DNA from: Symbiodinium natans | Taxonomy: Eukaryota > Sar > Dinophyceae > Suessiales > Symbiodiniaceae | DNA: 64,000 nucleotides | Reading direction: 5' to 3' | Assembly (NCBI GenBank): GCA_905221605.1 | Contig: CAJNDS010000602.1 | Coordinates: 266,001 to 330,000, forward strand | In this document: one piece after another, positions 29,763-40,441 of the stretch | How positions within the stretch are numbered: the first letter of the stretch is position 1 | Layout: the number at the start of each line of letters is the position of its first letter | Translations under genes and position numbers: made by a program | Notes under the pieces: generated by a model | The model's input: the letters and a program-made list of their open reading frames with translations, nothing else | Told to the model about the DNA's origin: nothing | Database searches by the model: none

Positions 29763-29815
29763 GTCCTGATCCCCTCGCGCTGGCGCGATGCTGTGAAGCG
29801 TGGCGTAGAGCCGAG
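29763..29815 (+). CDS. Isolated candidate exon, gene unknown
   Basis: After AAG|G it reads VLIPSRWRDAVKRGVEPR, with AG|GT at its end. Non-repeat GC-rich sequence between CCCTAAA and TTTAGGG blocks, as for other exons. No family recognised. Confidence 0.35.
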
Positions 29816-30116
29816 GTCAGTCAGCCGATTGCAGGTTTTAGGGTTTAGGTTTCAGGGTTTAAGGATTTAGGGTTTAGGGTTCAGGGTTTAGGATTTTGGG
29901 GTTTCAAGGTTCAGGGTTTAAGGATTACTTAAGGGTTAAAGGATGTAGGGTTTAAGGTCTGGTTTGCAAGGTTAGCTAGTGTGTTTGGGGGGTTAAGGGT
30001 TGAGGGATTGAGTTTTTGGATTATTGACATGAAGGGTTTCATGTTTTTGTTTACTGTTCTTCTCTTGTTTGAGAGGGGCAGGCGGGGATTAATTTAGTTT
30101 GTTTGCAGCATTTAGG

Positions 30117-30219
30117 TTGGGATGCTCACCCTTATACCAACAGTCCTTAATAGGGATTCTCATAGGAGGTTACTACAATCCCCATGAAGGACTGTTAGTA
30201 TAAAGGGGGAACATCCCAA
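30117..30219. mobile_element. Miniature inverted-repeat element, about 40-bp arms
   Basis: TTGGGATG...ACCCTTATACCAACAGTCCTT pairs with AAGGACTGTTAGTATAAAGGG...CATCCCAA. A related right half is at 42931-42996. Confidence 0.8.
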
Positions 30220-31069
30220 GTTGAAGGCATGCAGGTGGCCTTTTCCTTGGGATTGCTAAGTTTTGGGTCCTTGGGCGGGTCGCGGGACCATCAACCTACA
30301 CACCCTGAAGGCCCCCAAGCCCTAAACCCTGAAACCCCATACACCCTGCCCCGAAACCCTGGTCCCCCAAGCCCTACACCGAAACCCTAAACCCTAAACC
30401 CTAAACCCTAAACCCTAAACCCTAAACCCTAAACCCTAAACCCTAAACCCTAAACCCTAAACCCTAAACCCTAAACCCTCCTACCTTCCTAAACCCTAAA
30501 CCCTAAACTCCTTCAACTGTCAGCCTAAGCCCTAAATTTTTGTGAGAGAACAACGACTTCGACTCAGAGCTTTGCACAGAACAGGGCCGGCGGGGGGGGC
30601 GGTTCAAGAACCCTAAACCCTAAACCCTAAACCCTAAACCCTAAACCCTAAACCCTACACCCTAAACACATAGACCCCAAAGCCTTCCTAAGCCCCAACC
30701 GCCACCCTGTCGGAGCTGACCATGAGACGGATAGTGCGGAGCACTCTCTCTTCTCGAGTGACCCTCGTGGACTAGGGTTTAGGGTTTAGGGTTTCGGGTT
30801 TAGGGTTTAGGTATTTGGGTTTAGGTAGAGTTTCACAGTGTGCAACTGATATAGGATATGGGGGTTTACGAAAATAGGGGACCATTTAAACACCAAAAGA
30901 TCTTTGGATTCCCTCATGGACCCCAATAAGGTACCCCTGCTTTCGGGGAAACCCCCGTATGGGGTTTGCGGTTTTGGGTTTGGGCTCCCAAGGTCTACAA
31001 GCCTTTTAGGGGGGAAACCGTCGTCATTAACCAGAGGGGTTCAGGGTTTTAGGCTTTAGGGTGTAGGTT

Positions 31070-31225
31070 CCACAAAACACACAGACACACAGGCACGCAG
31101 TCACGCAGACACACAGACACGCAGAGGGACGCACACAGACAGACACACAGACAGACGCAGAGACAGCCGCACGGAGAAAGACACACAGAGAAGGACACAC
31201 AGAGAAAGAGACACACAGAGAGACA
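31070..31225. repeat. Degenerate ACAC/AGAC microsatellite
   Basis: Runs of ACACAGAC, ACGCAG and AGAGAAAG. Low complexity, no gene. Confidence 0.8.
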
Positions 31226-31939
31226 AGTGAAGAAGTGTCACAAACTTTTCGTTACCTCAAGTAACCCTAAACCCTAATCCCAGACAGTCGAATCCGCACG
31301 ATAGGGTTGAGAGTTGTGGGTTTAGGGTTTAGGGTCTAGATTGGACCGGTGCTAGATCCGACAACCCCAACTACTCTTGCCTGATTAGCCTTAGAGCAGG
31401 GTCCGCCTTGGCCCAGGCGCATAGCTTGGATCATCCAAAGCCCAACCCCATGCCAGATTTCCGGGAGAATCCAAAAAGTAGATCCCCCAAATTTGGGTTC
31501 TTTTTTCGAACCCTTTAGGATGCTTGATGCGCGCCATGGTGTTGAGTGTTCAGGGTATTCGGCTTCTTCGTGTCCTGACGGAAGTTTTCTGGGTCATTTG
31601 GAGAGTTTTGGGTGGCTCCGAGGTAGGCTCGTCTCAAACACACCCGATCAGTTGCGGTCGGAAAATGCAGGGGGGGCATTTGCTCACAAATTTTGGGGTG
31701 GTTGAAAGAGTGCCCTTTCGTGGTTAAACCCTCAAACCTGAACCCCCACGTTCCCATCAGGGTTCCAGGCAAGCTTATGTCGGACATACGAGTCAGGCCC
31801 AAAGAATTGAAAGAGGAGGCCCTCAAGGAAGCACCTCAAGTAAGCCCTACACCCCAAACCCCAAACCCCAAACCCCAAACCCCAAGCCCCAAACCCTAAA
31901 CCCTAAACCCTAATCCCTCAACCCTAAACCCTAAACCCC

Positions 31940-32075
31940 TAGCGGAGGCCCCAAAAAGAACGCCCCTAAGCCCTTCAAGGGAGTGCCTGAAACTGGGAAG
32001 ACGACCCCCTCGAAGTAAGGACGCCCCTAGAAGAAGCGCCGCAAGGAAGTCCCCAAAGCCCCTGCTTAGAGCTTA
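31940..32075 (+). CDS. Candidate Lys/Pro-rich exon
   Basis: After GGAG|G, one frame reads PKKNAPKPFKGVPETGKTTPSK then stop. The same frame resumes as KKRRKEVPKAPA with another stop. Codon choice looks coding, but the acceptor phase is unproven and the piece may be a C-terminal exon of an unplaced gene. Confidence 0.3.
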
Positions 32076-32637
32076 GCTCAGGAGGAAAAACCCTACCAGA
32101 ATTGAAGGGTTCAACCTTTTTTGGCCCAGGGTACTCAACAACTAGGAGCTCAGTCTGGCTGTCCCATGTAGATATGTTAGACGGTCATACTGCAAACTGC
32201 AAGAAAACGCTTCTTCTAATTCGGTAGGCTGTGTAGGAACTTTAACCATGTAACATAAAACTGATGTCGGCGAATCGAACGCCTATTCAGTTAGTGGTTC
32301 GCTAAACCATCAACCCTAAACCCCAAGTCTTATTCGGCTTTGCTGCCCGCACACTTCTCGTCTGAACGACCGCTCGGCTTGCGCGCCGAGATATGAGCAA
32401 GCACAGCAGACAGCGCCGACATAGAGCAAGAGCTGCAAGCTAGCAAGTGCCAGAGAAGCCATCGCACGTTCAGCTTTCCTGAGCTCTGTACAAGCGTCAT
32501 GGCCAGAAGCATGTCGGGGAAGAGCGCCAAAAGCATGCGTATAAGCACACAAGAACTATGATCTTCAGCTGTTGAGTATGCTTGCTGCGGGTGTGTCTCC
32601 GGTGTCTGGCCTTTAGGAACCCACTTTGGGGGCAGCA

Positions 32638-32710
32638 TGCTGCCATCTCTCCGGAGGGCGGCCACGGTGGTGCGGCGCGGATCGGTGCGCAACTGCGTCA
32701 GATGTGTTCG
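32638..32710 (+). CDS. Candidate first exon with a mitochondrial-type presequence
   Basis: From ATG it reads MLPSLRRAATVVRRGSVRN, an Arg-rich, acid-free amphipathic stretch typical of organelle import signals. A possible trans-splice acceptor (CCTTTAG|G) lies about 25 bp upstream. Placed between NFS1 and the next exon series, it may start the downstream gene, but no in-phase partner exon was proven. Confidence 0.3.
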
Positions 32711-33339
32711 GGGATCCGGGGCCTAAGGCTTTCCTACTGTTCTTGCTGAAGAACCCCAGAAAAACAGTAAGGAAGAACGTTTTTTGGGGGGCTCGTAAGA
32801 AAAATAGGAGTTTAGGGTTTAAAGGTTTAGGGTTTAAAGGTTTAGGGTTTAAAGGTTTAGGGTTTGGGGCTTCGAGTTTCTGGGGCTTCCCTTGAGAGGC
32901 GCCTGAGAATCGCAGGCATGCCAGGGTGGAACACCGGGGCATTTGCACCACCTCAAAAACCAGCAACAAGTACATACTAGACCCTGAAGGGTTCATCGGG
33001 GTTAGGGTTTGGGGCTTAGGGTTTAGGGTTTAGGGTTTAGGGTTTAGGGTGCCTTAAGCCCCCACATAAGATGACAGACCCTCGGAGGCACCATGCGCAG
33101 AAGACCTTGAGGAGAAGCTCTTGACTTGGCATCTGAGGAAGTCTTGGGGGTTTAGGGTTTAGGGTTTAGGGTTTAGGGTTTAGGGTTTAGGGTTTAGGGT
33201 TTAGGGTGTGTTGGGAACATGTTGGGGCGTGCTTTATTTGGGCTTGTGCCGCTGGCGAGCATCACCTGAGCATGATTTTCGAAGCTCAGCCCTCTTCAGC
33301 CCGCATCCTTCAACCCGACATCCCTAAATCCCCAAACCC

Positions 33340-33495
33340 TGAATCTCTAAATTCCTAAATCCCTAAATCCCTAAATCCCTAAATCCCTAAATCCCTAAAT
33401 CCCTAAATCCCTAAATCCCTAAATCCCTAAATCCCTAAATCCCTAAATCTCTAAATCCCTAAATCCCTAAATCCCTAAATCCCTAAATCCCTGAA
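33340..33495. repeat. Array of an 8-bp telomere-like variant (CCCTAAAT)
   Basis: About 18 nearly perfect copies of CCTAAATC, an 8-mer in place of the 7-mer CCCTAAA. Flanked by unrelated unique sequence. Confidence 0.9.
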
Positions 33496-33550
33496 CCCCG
33501 AAATCCCTAAGCCAACATCCTCAACCGAAAAGCTGGAAAGATCGTGGCAG

Positions 33551-33606
33551 GGGACGGCCCTGATCTTTGGTGCGGGTTACAGTCGGATGCCCAGAAACCT
33601 TGGCAA
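33551..33606 (+). CDS. Candidate exon, gene unknown
   Basis: After GCAG|G it reads GTALIFGAGYSRMPRNLGK. A second open phase exists, so the frame is uncertain. Confidence 0.3.
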
Positions 33607-34886
33607 AGGCTTAGAGTCCAGGGCTTCGGGCTTAGGTTTTAGGGTTTGCCCCTTGGCCCCCACCTTTTTGGGCTTGCAGGGTCTATGGGGCTTAGGTCGC
33701 TATAGGCCTGCGGGCCGAACTTCCCTCCAACTCGTTCCAAAAACATGGGCTTTGAAGAAGCAGGCGTTCGCTGGATGAGACCCCTGGAGATTTCTTCTTG
33801 GGCCTCTCGGGGCAACTTGATCTCAAGCTCCTCCAGAGCCCTGCAGACTCCAGCCCTCCCTGCCCTCGAGGGTTTAGGGTTTAGGGTTTAGGGTTTAGGG
33901 TTTAGGGTTTAGGGTTTAGGGTTTAGGGTTTAGGGTTTAGGGTTTAGGGTTCCCTCTAGCCTCCAGCCCGGTGGTGGTCCTTTGTCCGCGCCCCATGATG
34001 GGGAGGCAGCGTGGAGTTTGCTGTGTTTGGTTTAAGCTCAGGGCGGCCAAGGCACCACCTAAACCCCTAGCACAGCCTGAAACATCTTCAGGCCCTAGAA
34101 ACCGTAATGCCCAAGCACCCGAAGCCCTGCAAACCCCATAAACCCTCCCCAAACCCCACAAAAAAGCCCGATACGCTCATAGAACCCTATACAATACAAG
34201 TACGAGCCCTAAACCTGTAAAACCTAGCTCACGCTCGAGCCCTCAATCTTGAACCCTAAGCCCTAGCCCTAAACCCTCCGCTGCCCTCACCATTACAGCC
34301 TCTACACACCCTAAACCCGAAACCCTAAACCCTAAACCCTAGACACCCCAAACCTAGAGCCCTCACACCAGAACACCAACTGCCCCGGAGGCGTCTCCTG
34401 GGCCCAGGGACGCGAGGAGTTGGGAAGCCCGGATGTGCGACGTCAGGGCTCCGGGTTAGGGTTTAGGGTTTAGGGTTTAGGGTTTAGGGTTTAGGGTCTA
34501 GGGTTTAGGGTTTAGGGTTTAGGGTTTAGGGTTTAGGGTTTAGGGTTGAGGGTTTAGGGTTTAGGGTTTAGGGTACATGTTGGTAGCTTGCCTGGAAGAT
34601 AAGTTGCAGCCGAAGTCAGATGCAGCCAAGGCTCGCGCCGCCCCCCCCCCCCCCCCCCCCTAGGGTTTAGGGTTTAGGGCTTAGGGTTTAGGGTTTAGGC
34701 GTGAGGACGCTAGGGTATTAGGGTTCGGACTTATGGGAGGCAGAGGGGCAGTAGGCTCCACTTTAGGGCCAACTCCCAACCCCTAAATCCTATACCATGT
34801 CGAAAACACCCGAAACCTTCTAACCTGAAACCCGTGAACCCTAAACCCTCAACCCGAAACCCGAAACCCCAAGCCCAAGTTGAGGG

Positions 34887-34962
34887 AGCCTACAAATGTC
34901 AGCTCAGCGACCGTGATGTCTGCGTTGCCGTTGCCGCCAGCACCTTTGTGTCCCGGGCCCTA
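34887..34962 (+). CDS. Candidate exon, possibly of the FN3-like gene
   Basis: After TGAG|G the phase-0 frame reads GAYKCQLSDRDVCVAVAAST then FVSRA. Conserved-looking and not repeat-derived. No downstream join was proven. Confidence 0.35.
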
Positions 34963-35019
34963 ATGCCTGTTCAAGATGCTCTAAACCCTGAACCATAAAC
35001 CCTAAACCTAGACCCTAAA

Positions 35020-35198
35020 CCCTAAACCCTAACCCCTAAAACCTAAACCCTAAACCCTAAACCCTTAACCCTAAACCCTAAACCCTAAACCCTAAACCCT
35101 AAACCCTAAACCCTAAACCCTAAACCCCAAACCCGAAACCCTAAACCCTAAACCCTAAACCCTAAACCCTAAACCCTAAACCCTAAACCCTAAACCCA
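35020..35198 (-). repeat. CCCTAAA array
   Basis: About 24 units with few variants. No gene within. Confidence 0.95.
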
Positions 35199-36136
35199 AG
35201 CCCAAGACCCCAAAGCTTGAAAGCCTTCAACCCAAGGTCCCAAACGCTGAGCCATCAACACGCCTCGACCCTAAACGAAACCTTGAAACCCGAACTGAGC
35301 CCACACACCAAAAGCCCCTAAACGCCTTGAAGCCCTAACAATAAGAGCCAAGCCCTCGCACCCTCCAACCTTCAAACCCTGCAGACCCTACGAAGCCTAC
35401 GAACCCTAGACACTGTACGAACCCTACCAACCCTACGAACACCCTAAGCCCTGAACCCTAAACCCTCAACCCTAAACCCTAAAACAATCACCCCCGCAAC
35501 TCTAAATGGCCCCCCTGTGCCGGGTATGCCTGGGCGTGCTGCTGCATGGCGGGCTGGCCCAAGTAGATCAGGCCAGCAGCCCGCAGGGCAACAGGGTTTA
35601 GGGTTTAGGGTTTAGGGCTTAGGGCTCAGGGCTTAGGGCTTAGGGTTTAGGAGTTCAGGCCACGATTTGCCAGTTGTTTAGGAACACCCAAAAAATCAAA
35701 GATTCATCCTTATAGGTCAAAAAATAGAAGATTCCTTCTTATAGAGGTCATATAGGCAGAATCATCTTTTTTCCTGCGCAAGTAGTACCAGGGGTCTAGT
35801 GTTTAGGTGATTCAGGGTCTAGGGGTTTAGGGTTTCAGCGTTTCGGGTGGTTTGGGTGTAGGGCTTTGTGTTTAGGGGTCTCGGGGCATAGTGAAACTGG
35901 GAGCTACTGTATGCAGGAGCATAGGAGGGACTGCAGGGGTAGGTCTGACCATGCTAGACCCTCTGCATTCTTATTTCGAGGGCTTAGTCGGCTGAGGTAA
36001 ACCCTAAACCCTAAACCCTAAACCCTAAACCCTAAACCCTAAACCCTAAACCCTAAACCCTAAACCCTAAACCCTAAACCCTAAACCCTAAACCCTAAAC
36101 CCTAAACCACTCTTTCATATATAATATATGTTAAAA

Positions 36137-36580
36137 GGTCCGAAAATTTAATGGGCAAGGTCCGAAAATTAGCGGGCAAGGTCCGAAAATTAGCGGGCAA
36201 GGTCCGAAAATTAGCGGGCAAGGTCCGAAAATTAGCGGGCAAGGTCCGAAAATCAGCGGGCAAGGTCCGAAAATCAGTGGGCAAGGTCCATTGGCTGCCC
36301 CACGACCTTGCCCACTAATTTTCGGACCTTGCCCGCTGACCCACGACCTTGCCCACTGATTTTCGGACCTTGCCCACTAATTTTCGGACCTTGCCCGCTA
36401 ATTTTCGGACCTTGCCCGCTAATTTTCGGACCCGGGAAAGGCCCGAAAATTAGTGATTAGCGGGCAAGGTCCGAAAATTAGCGGGCAAGGTCCGAAAATT
36501 AGCGGGCAAGCTCCGAAAATTAGCGGGCAAAGTCCGAAAATTAGCGGGCAAGGTCCGAAAAATCAGTGGGCAAGGTCCTT
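36137..36580. repeat. 21-bp satellite in three blocks of alternating orientation
   Basis: The unit GGTCCGAAAATTAGCGGGCAA repeats head to tail at about 36137-36290, then in reverse complement at about 36303-36431, then forward again at about 36440-36580. Adjacent blocks can form long hairpins. Open frames here merely translate the repeat (FRTLPAN). Confidence 0.92.
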
Positions 36581-36581
36581 G

Positions 36582-36780
36582 GCCGCCCCCCCCTGCCCCT
36601 CCCCCCCCTGCCCCCCCCTGCCCCCCCCCCTGCCCCCCCCCTGCCCCCCCCCTGCCCCCCCTGCCCGCCTGCCCCCCCCCCACCCCCCCCCCCCTGCCCC
36701 CCCCCCCCCTTCCCCCACTTCCCCCGCTTGCCCCCCCCGCTGCCCCCGCTCCCTCCGCCCCCTTCCCCCCTCCCCACCCC
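36582..36780. repeat. C-rich tract with CCCCCTG units
   Basis: About 200 bp of almost pure C with interspersed TG. The minus strand is G-run-rich and could form quadruplexes. Pro/Gly-rich frames here are artefacts. Confidence 0.9.
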
Positions 36781-37086
36781 ACCCCATGCACTGGGTCATT
36801 TGCAAAGCCACTGGCTGGCATGAGGGTTGAGGAGCCCTAAAATTAGGGTTCAAGGGTTCAGGGCTGAGGGTTCTACGGTGGTTGAAGGTTCAGGGACGAG
36901 AGCGTAGGGTTAAGAATTTGGGTTGCGTGAAACTTTTATTATCTTAATGGTATGGGATTCTCTGGGTGGGTGGGTACTTGTCGGGCGCTTGAAAGGCTGC
37001 CAGCCTAGTGAATGCTTGAACTTTGAGATGCTGAACCCTAAACCCTAAACCCTAAACCCTAAACCCTTCGAGTGCCTGCCCTCCAG

Positions 37087-37149
37087 GAGGCGGATGAGGC
37101 GCGCCGGTTGTACTCCGTGCCGTTGCCCACCAACTTGGACTTTGTGGAT
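37087..37149 (+). CDS. FN3-like gene exon 1 (of those seen)
   Basis: Reads EADEARRLYSVPLPTNLDF then VD. The donor GAT|GT joins the next exon in phase 0. Confidence 0.6.
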
Positions 37150-40100
37150 GTGGAGCCGCCCTCAGGGGTGTAGGGGTAGGGTTTAGGGTTTAGGGTTTAG
37201 GGTTTAAGGTTTAGGGTTTAGGGTTAGGGTTTAGGGTTTAGGGTTTAGGGTTTAGGGTTCAGGGTTCAGGGTTTAGGGTTCAGGGTTCAGGGTTCAGGGT
37301 TTAGGGTTAGGGTTTAGTGTTTAGGGTTTCCGAGGGTGTAGGGCTCTAAACCCTAAGGCCCCGAAAGCCCCGATCAAGGTCAGTGAAGCTCTTGAGGGGC
37401 AGAGGGGGTGGGCCGGGGGGGAGGTGCGGTGTCGGCCAGAGGCCTAAGATGCTCTGTGGGGCTTTATCTAAATCATGATCCTTTCCGAGGTACCGAAACC
37501 CAAACCCCTTTTGGAACTTAACCGCCTAGAGTCCCCACATGCCCTCATGCCCCCATGGTTTTGGGGTTTTGTCTTTGAGCCTGGACCCATAAACCCCTAA
37601 TCCCCAAGAGCCCAAGCCCTAAGCCCTAACCCTTTCACCCTGAACCATGAACCCTAGACCCTAGACCCTAAACCCTAAACCCTAAACCCTAAACCCTAAA
37701 CCCTAAACCCTAAACCCTCAACCCTCAACCCTAAACCCTAAACCCTCGCTCCGAGGACCTCGCATCTGGCCTGGTTGGAGGGGCGTTGTCCTGGGCCGAC
37801 TGGCAAAGCACTCCGTTTCCTCCCGGCTTCGGAATAATGATGAAGTTCCGGAAGACCCAAACCTAAACCCTAAACCCTAAACCCTAAACCCTAAACCCTA
37901 AACCCTAAACCCTAAACCCTAAACCCTAAACCCTAAACCCTAAACCCTAAACCCTAAATCCTAAACCCTAAACCTTAAACCCTAAACCCTAAACCCTAAA
38001 CCCGAACCCCCTATTTCATAGATAACTTTCAAGTGCTTCAGCATGCTACTCAGCTCCACGGCTTCGGGCCTAGGGTTTCAGGGCTCAGGGCTTCAGGGTT
38101 TTCGGGTTTGGGTCTTCAGCTTCAGGGTATTTAGGGTGTGTAGGCTTTCAAAAGCCTTCGGGTTTAGGGTTCAGGGTTTAGGGTTCAGGGTTTCAGCTTC
38201 AGGGTATTTAGGGTGTGTAGGCTTTCAAAAGGTTTCAGGGTATGTAGGCTTTCAACAGCCTATGGGTTTCTGGCTTGGGGTCTGGAAGCTCGGGGTCTTC
38301 GGAGTGTAGGGGCGTAAGCCTCCAAGGACATGAACAGCAGCTATTCTTCGGCCATCGGGTGGTTTCGTGGAGGTTTCAGGGTTGTGGGCTTTGGGGCGTT
38401 TAAAGCCGACCCAGCCCAACAGATCTCCGAGGGCCTGCTATCTAGGGGTCAAGGAGTTGTCTTTCAACAACAAAGGGATCTTGATGTGGGTGTTTCCGAT
38501 AATCGGGAGAGGTAAGGACTCCCTTATAAGCAGGACCCCACGAAGGTACCCTCAACTTGGCCCGGCCCTGGCCCTGACCCTGGCTCTGGCCCTGGCCCTG
38601 GCCCTGGCCCTGGCCCTCGCCCTGGCCATGGCCCTGACCATGGCCCCAGACTCTGGCGCTCACCCTGCTGGCCCTGGCCCTGACGGTGGCCCTGGCCCTG
38701 GCCCTGGCGCTGCTGGCTGGCCTTGGCCTGGTCCTGGCCCTGGCCCTGGCCCTGGCTCTGGGCTGCCCTGTCAGCCGACTTTTCTGCGACTCGGCCTTGT
38801 GGAAGACCTTGCAGCTCAAGCATCTGCCCTCCTGACCCCTGAGTCTTGACCGCCCTGGCCTGGCTGCTGGCTGGCCGAAGCCACTGCTCCCTGTCTGCCC
38901 TGGCCTCGCAAGGTCCATGGCAGACCAACAGCTGTCCTGCTCAAAGAACAGACCATGAATTGAAAGCAAACTCAAAAGGCAAAGCCCTGCAATTTTTTCT
39001 GTGAGAGGGCCCTTAAACGTGCGCAAAACCTCGCGATACCCGTTCCCGAATTTGTCGAATTTGTGGAAGACTAGACCTAGTCACGCCCTAAAAATTTCTA
39101 TGATAGGGCCCTTCGGCCCAGACCGTCCCCTGCGCGCAAACCTGAAGGGGAGTCCTTTGCCTTATGGCCCCAAGTGACCCGCAACCTGCAACCTGTTCAC
39201 GCCTGAGTTTTCTGCGAGAGGGCCCTTCGGCCCAGACCGTCCCCTTCGCGTAAACCTGAAGGGGAGTCCTTTGCCTTATGGCCCCCAGAAAAATTCAGAA
39301 GTCTAGTCACCAAAGGCTTGGGCTGTTCTGACTAGTTTCAGAGTCCTCTTAGAATGTCCGACGTGTGAATTTTGAATGGTTGCCTTAGTTTGGGCTGGCT
39401 CCGGCTCGGTTTCGCGGATTTTGAATGGCTGGCTTGGCTTTGGGCTGGCTCCGGTTTGGTTTCGCAGTGAGTTGTGATTGGGTGGCCTTGGGGTGGGCAT
39501 GTCTTCACACTATCGCGTTCAGCTGACCCGTGCTACACCCTAAACCCTAAACCCTAAACCCTAAACCCTAAACCCTAAACCCTAAACCCTAAACCCTAAA
39601 CCCTAAACCCTAACCCTAAACCCTAAACCAGCCCACATTCCCACTCCAGGTCCCTCCAACCAGCATCAGCGAAGTCATCAGCTACACCATCTACATGGCG
39701 GACAGGTTTTGGGTTCCGGGGTTTAGGGTTTAGGGTTTAGGGTTTAGGGTTTTTTGGGTTTAGAAAGTTTAGGGTTTAGGGTTTAGCGCTACATGGATGC
39801 TCGAGATTGGGAGTCTATTCAGGGTTTCGGGATTGCATCCCAACCCTGCACCAGAAGCCTGGGGGTAGGCGGCTGGGAGATTTCTCTCTTTCCCTTTTTT
39901 GGGTTGACCTAAACCCTCACCCTAAACCCTAAACCCTTTCCCCTAAACCCTAAACCCCTTGGGATATTGTATATGTTCCCTTTTTGGGTTTAAGACGATC
40001 ATTTTGAGGAACATTTTTTCAGAGAGTTTTTTCAGGGGCCATCCGAGGTTCGAAAGGACTCCTTCTTGACTTGAACTTAGGCGCAATTGGACATGATTGT

Positions 40101-40409
40101 TATTTTTTGGGTACTCTCATACCCTAAGAAACCGCAGACAAATGTGCTTTTTGTTGGGGTTCCAAGTTCAGTATAGTGATGCGCTTCTCCCTGCTTTGAC
40201 GAGCCGGGCCCAGTTCCGGGGGTCTCTTTTGCGTTGGGCTGCTTGTGGTTTGAGTCTCTGTTGCGTCTAAGTACACAGGACGTGTGCATCATGTGTGCAT
40301 GTGCACAGCATGTTTGATAATGCCCTCTCCCTCTCTCACTCATTGTCGCTCTCTCGCTTCCTCTCTGTCTTGCGCTTTCTTTGCCGCTCTCGCTTTCTCT
40401 CTCTCTCTT

Positions 40410-40441
<32 letters not shown>

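Noticed and set aside
36137-36580. CRISPR-like array
   Set aside because: The 21-bp units are contiguous with no unique spacers, and the host is eukaryotic.
36450-36853. Gly-rich and Pro-rich ORFs on both strands
   Set aside because: Translations of the C-rich tract and the 21-bp satellite.
38442-39026. 194-aa minus-strand ORF
   Set aside because: Gln/Gly repeat made by the GGCCCT minisatellite.
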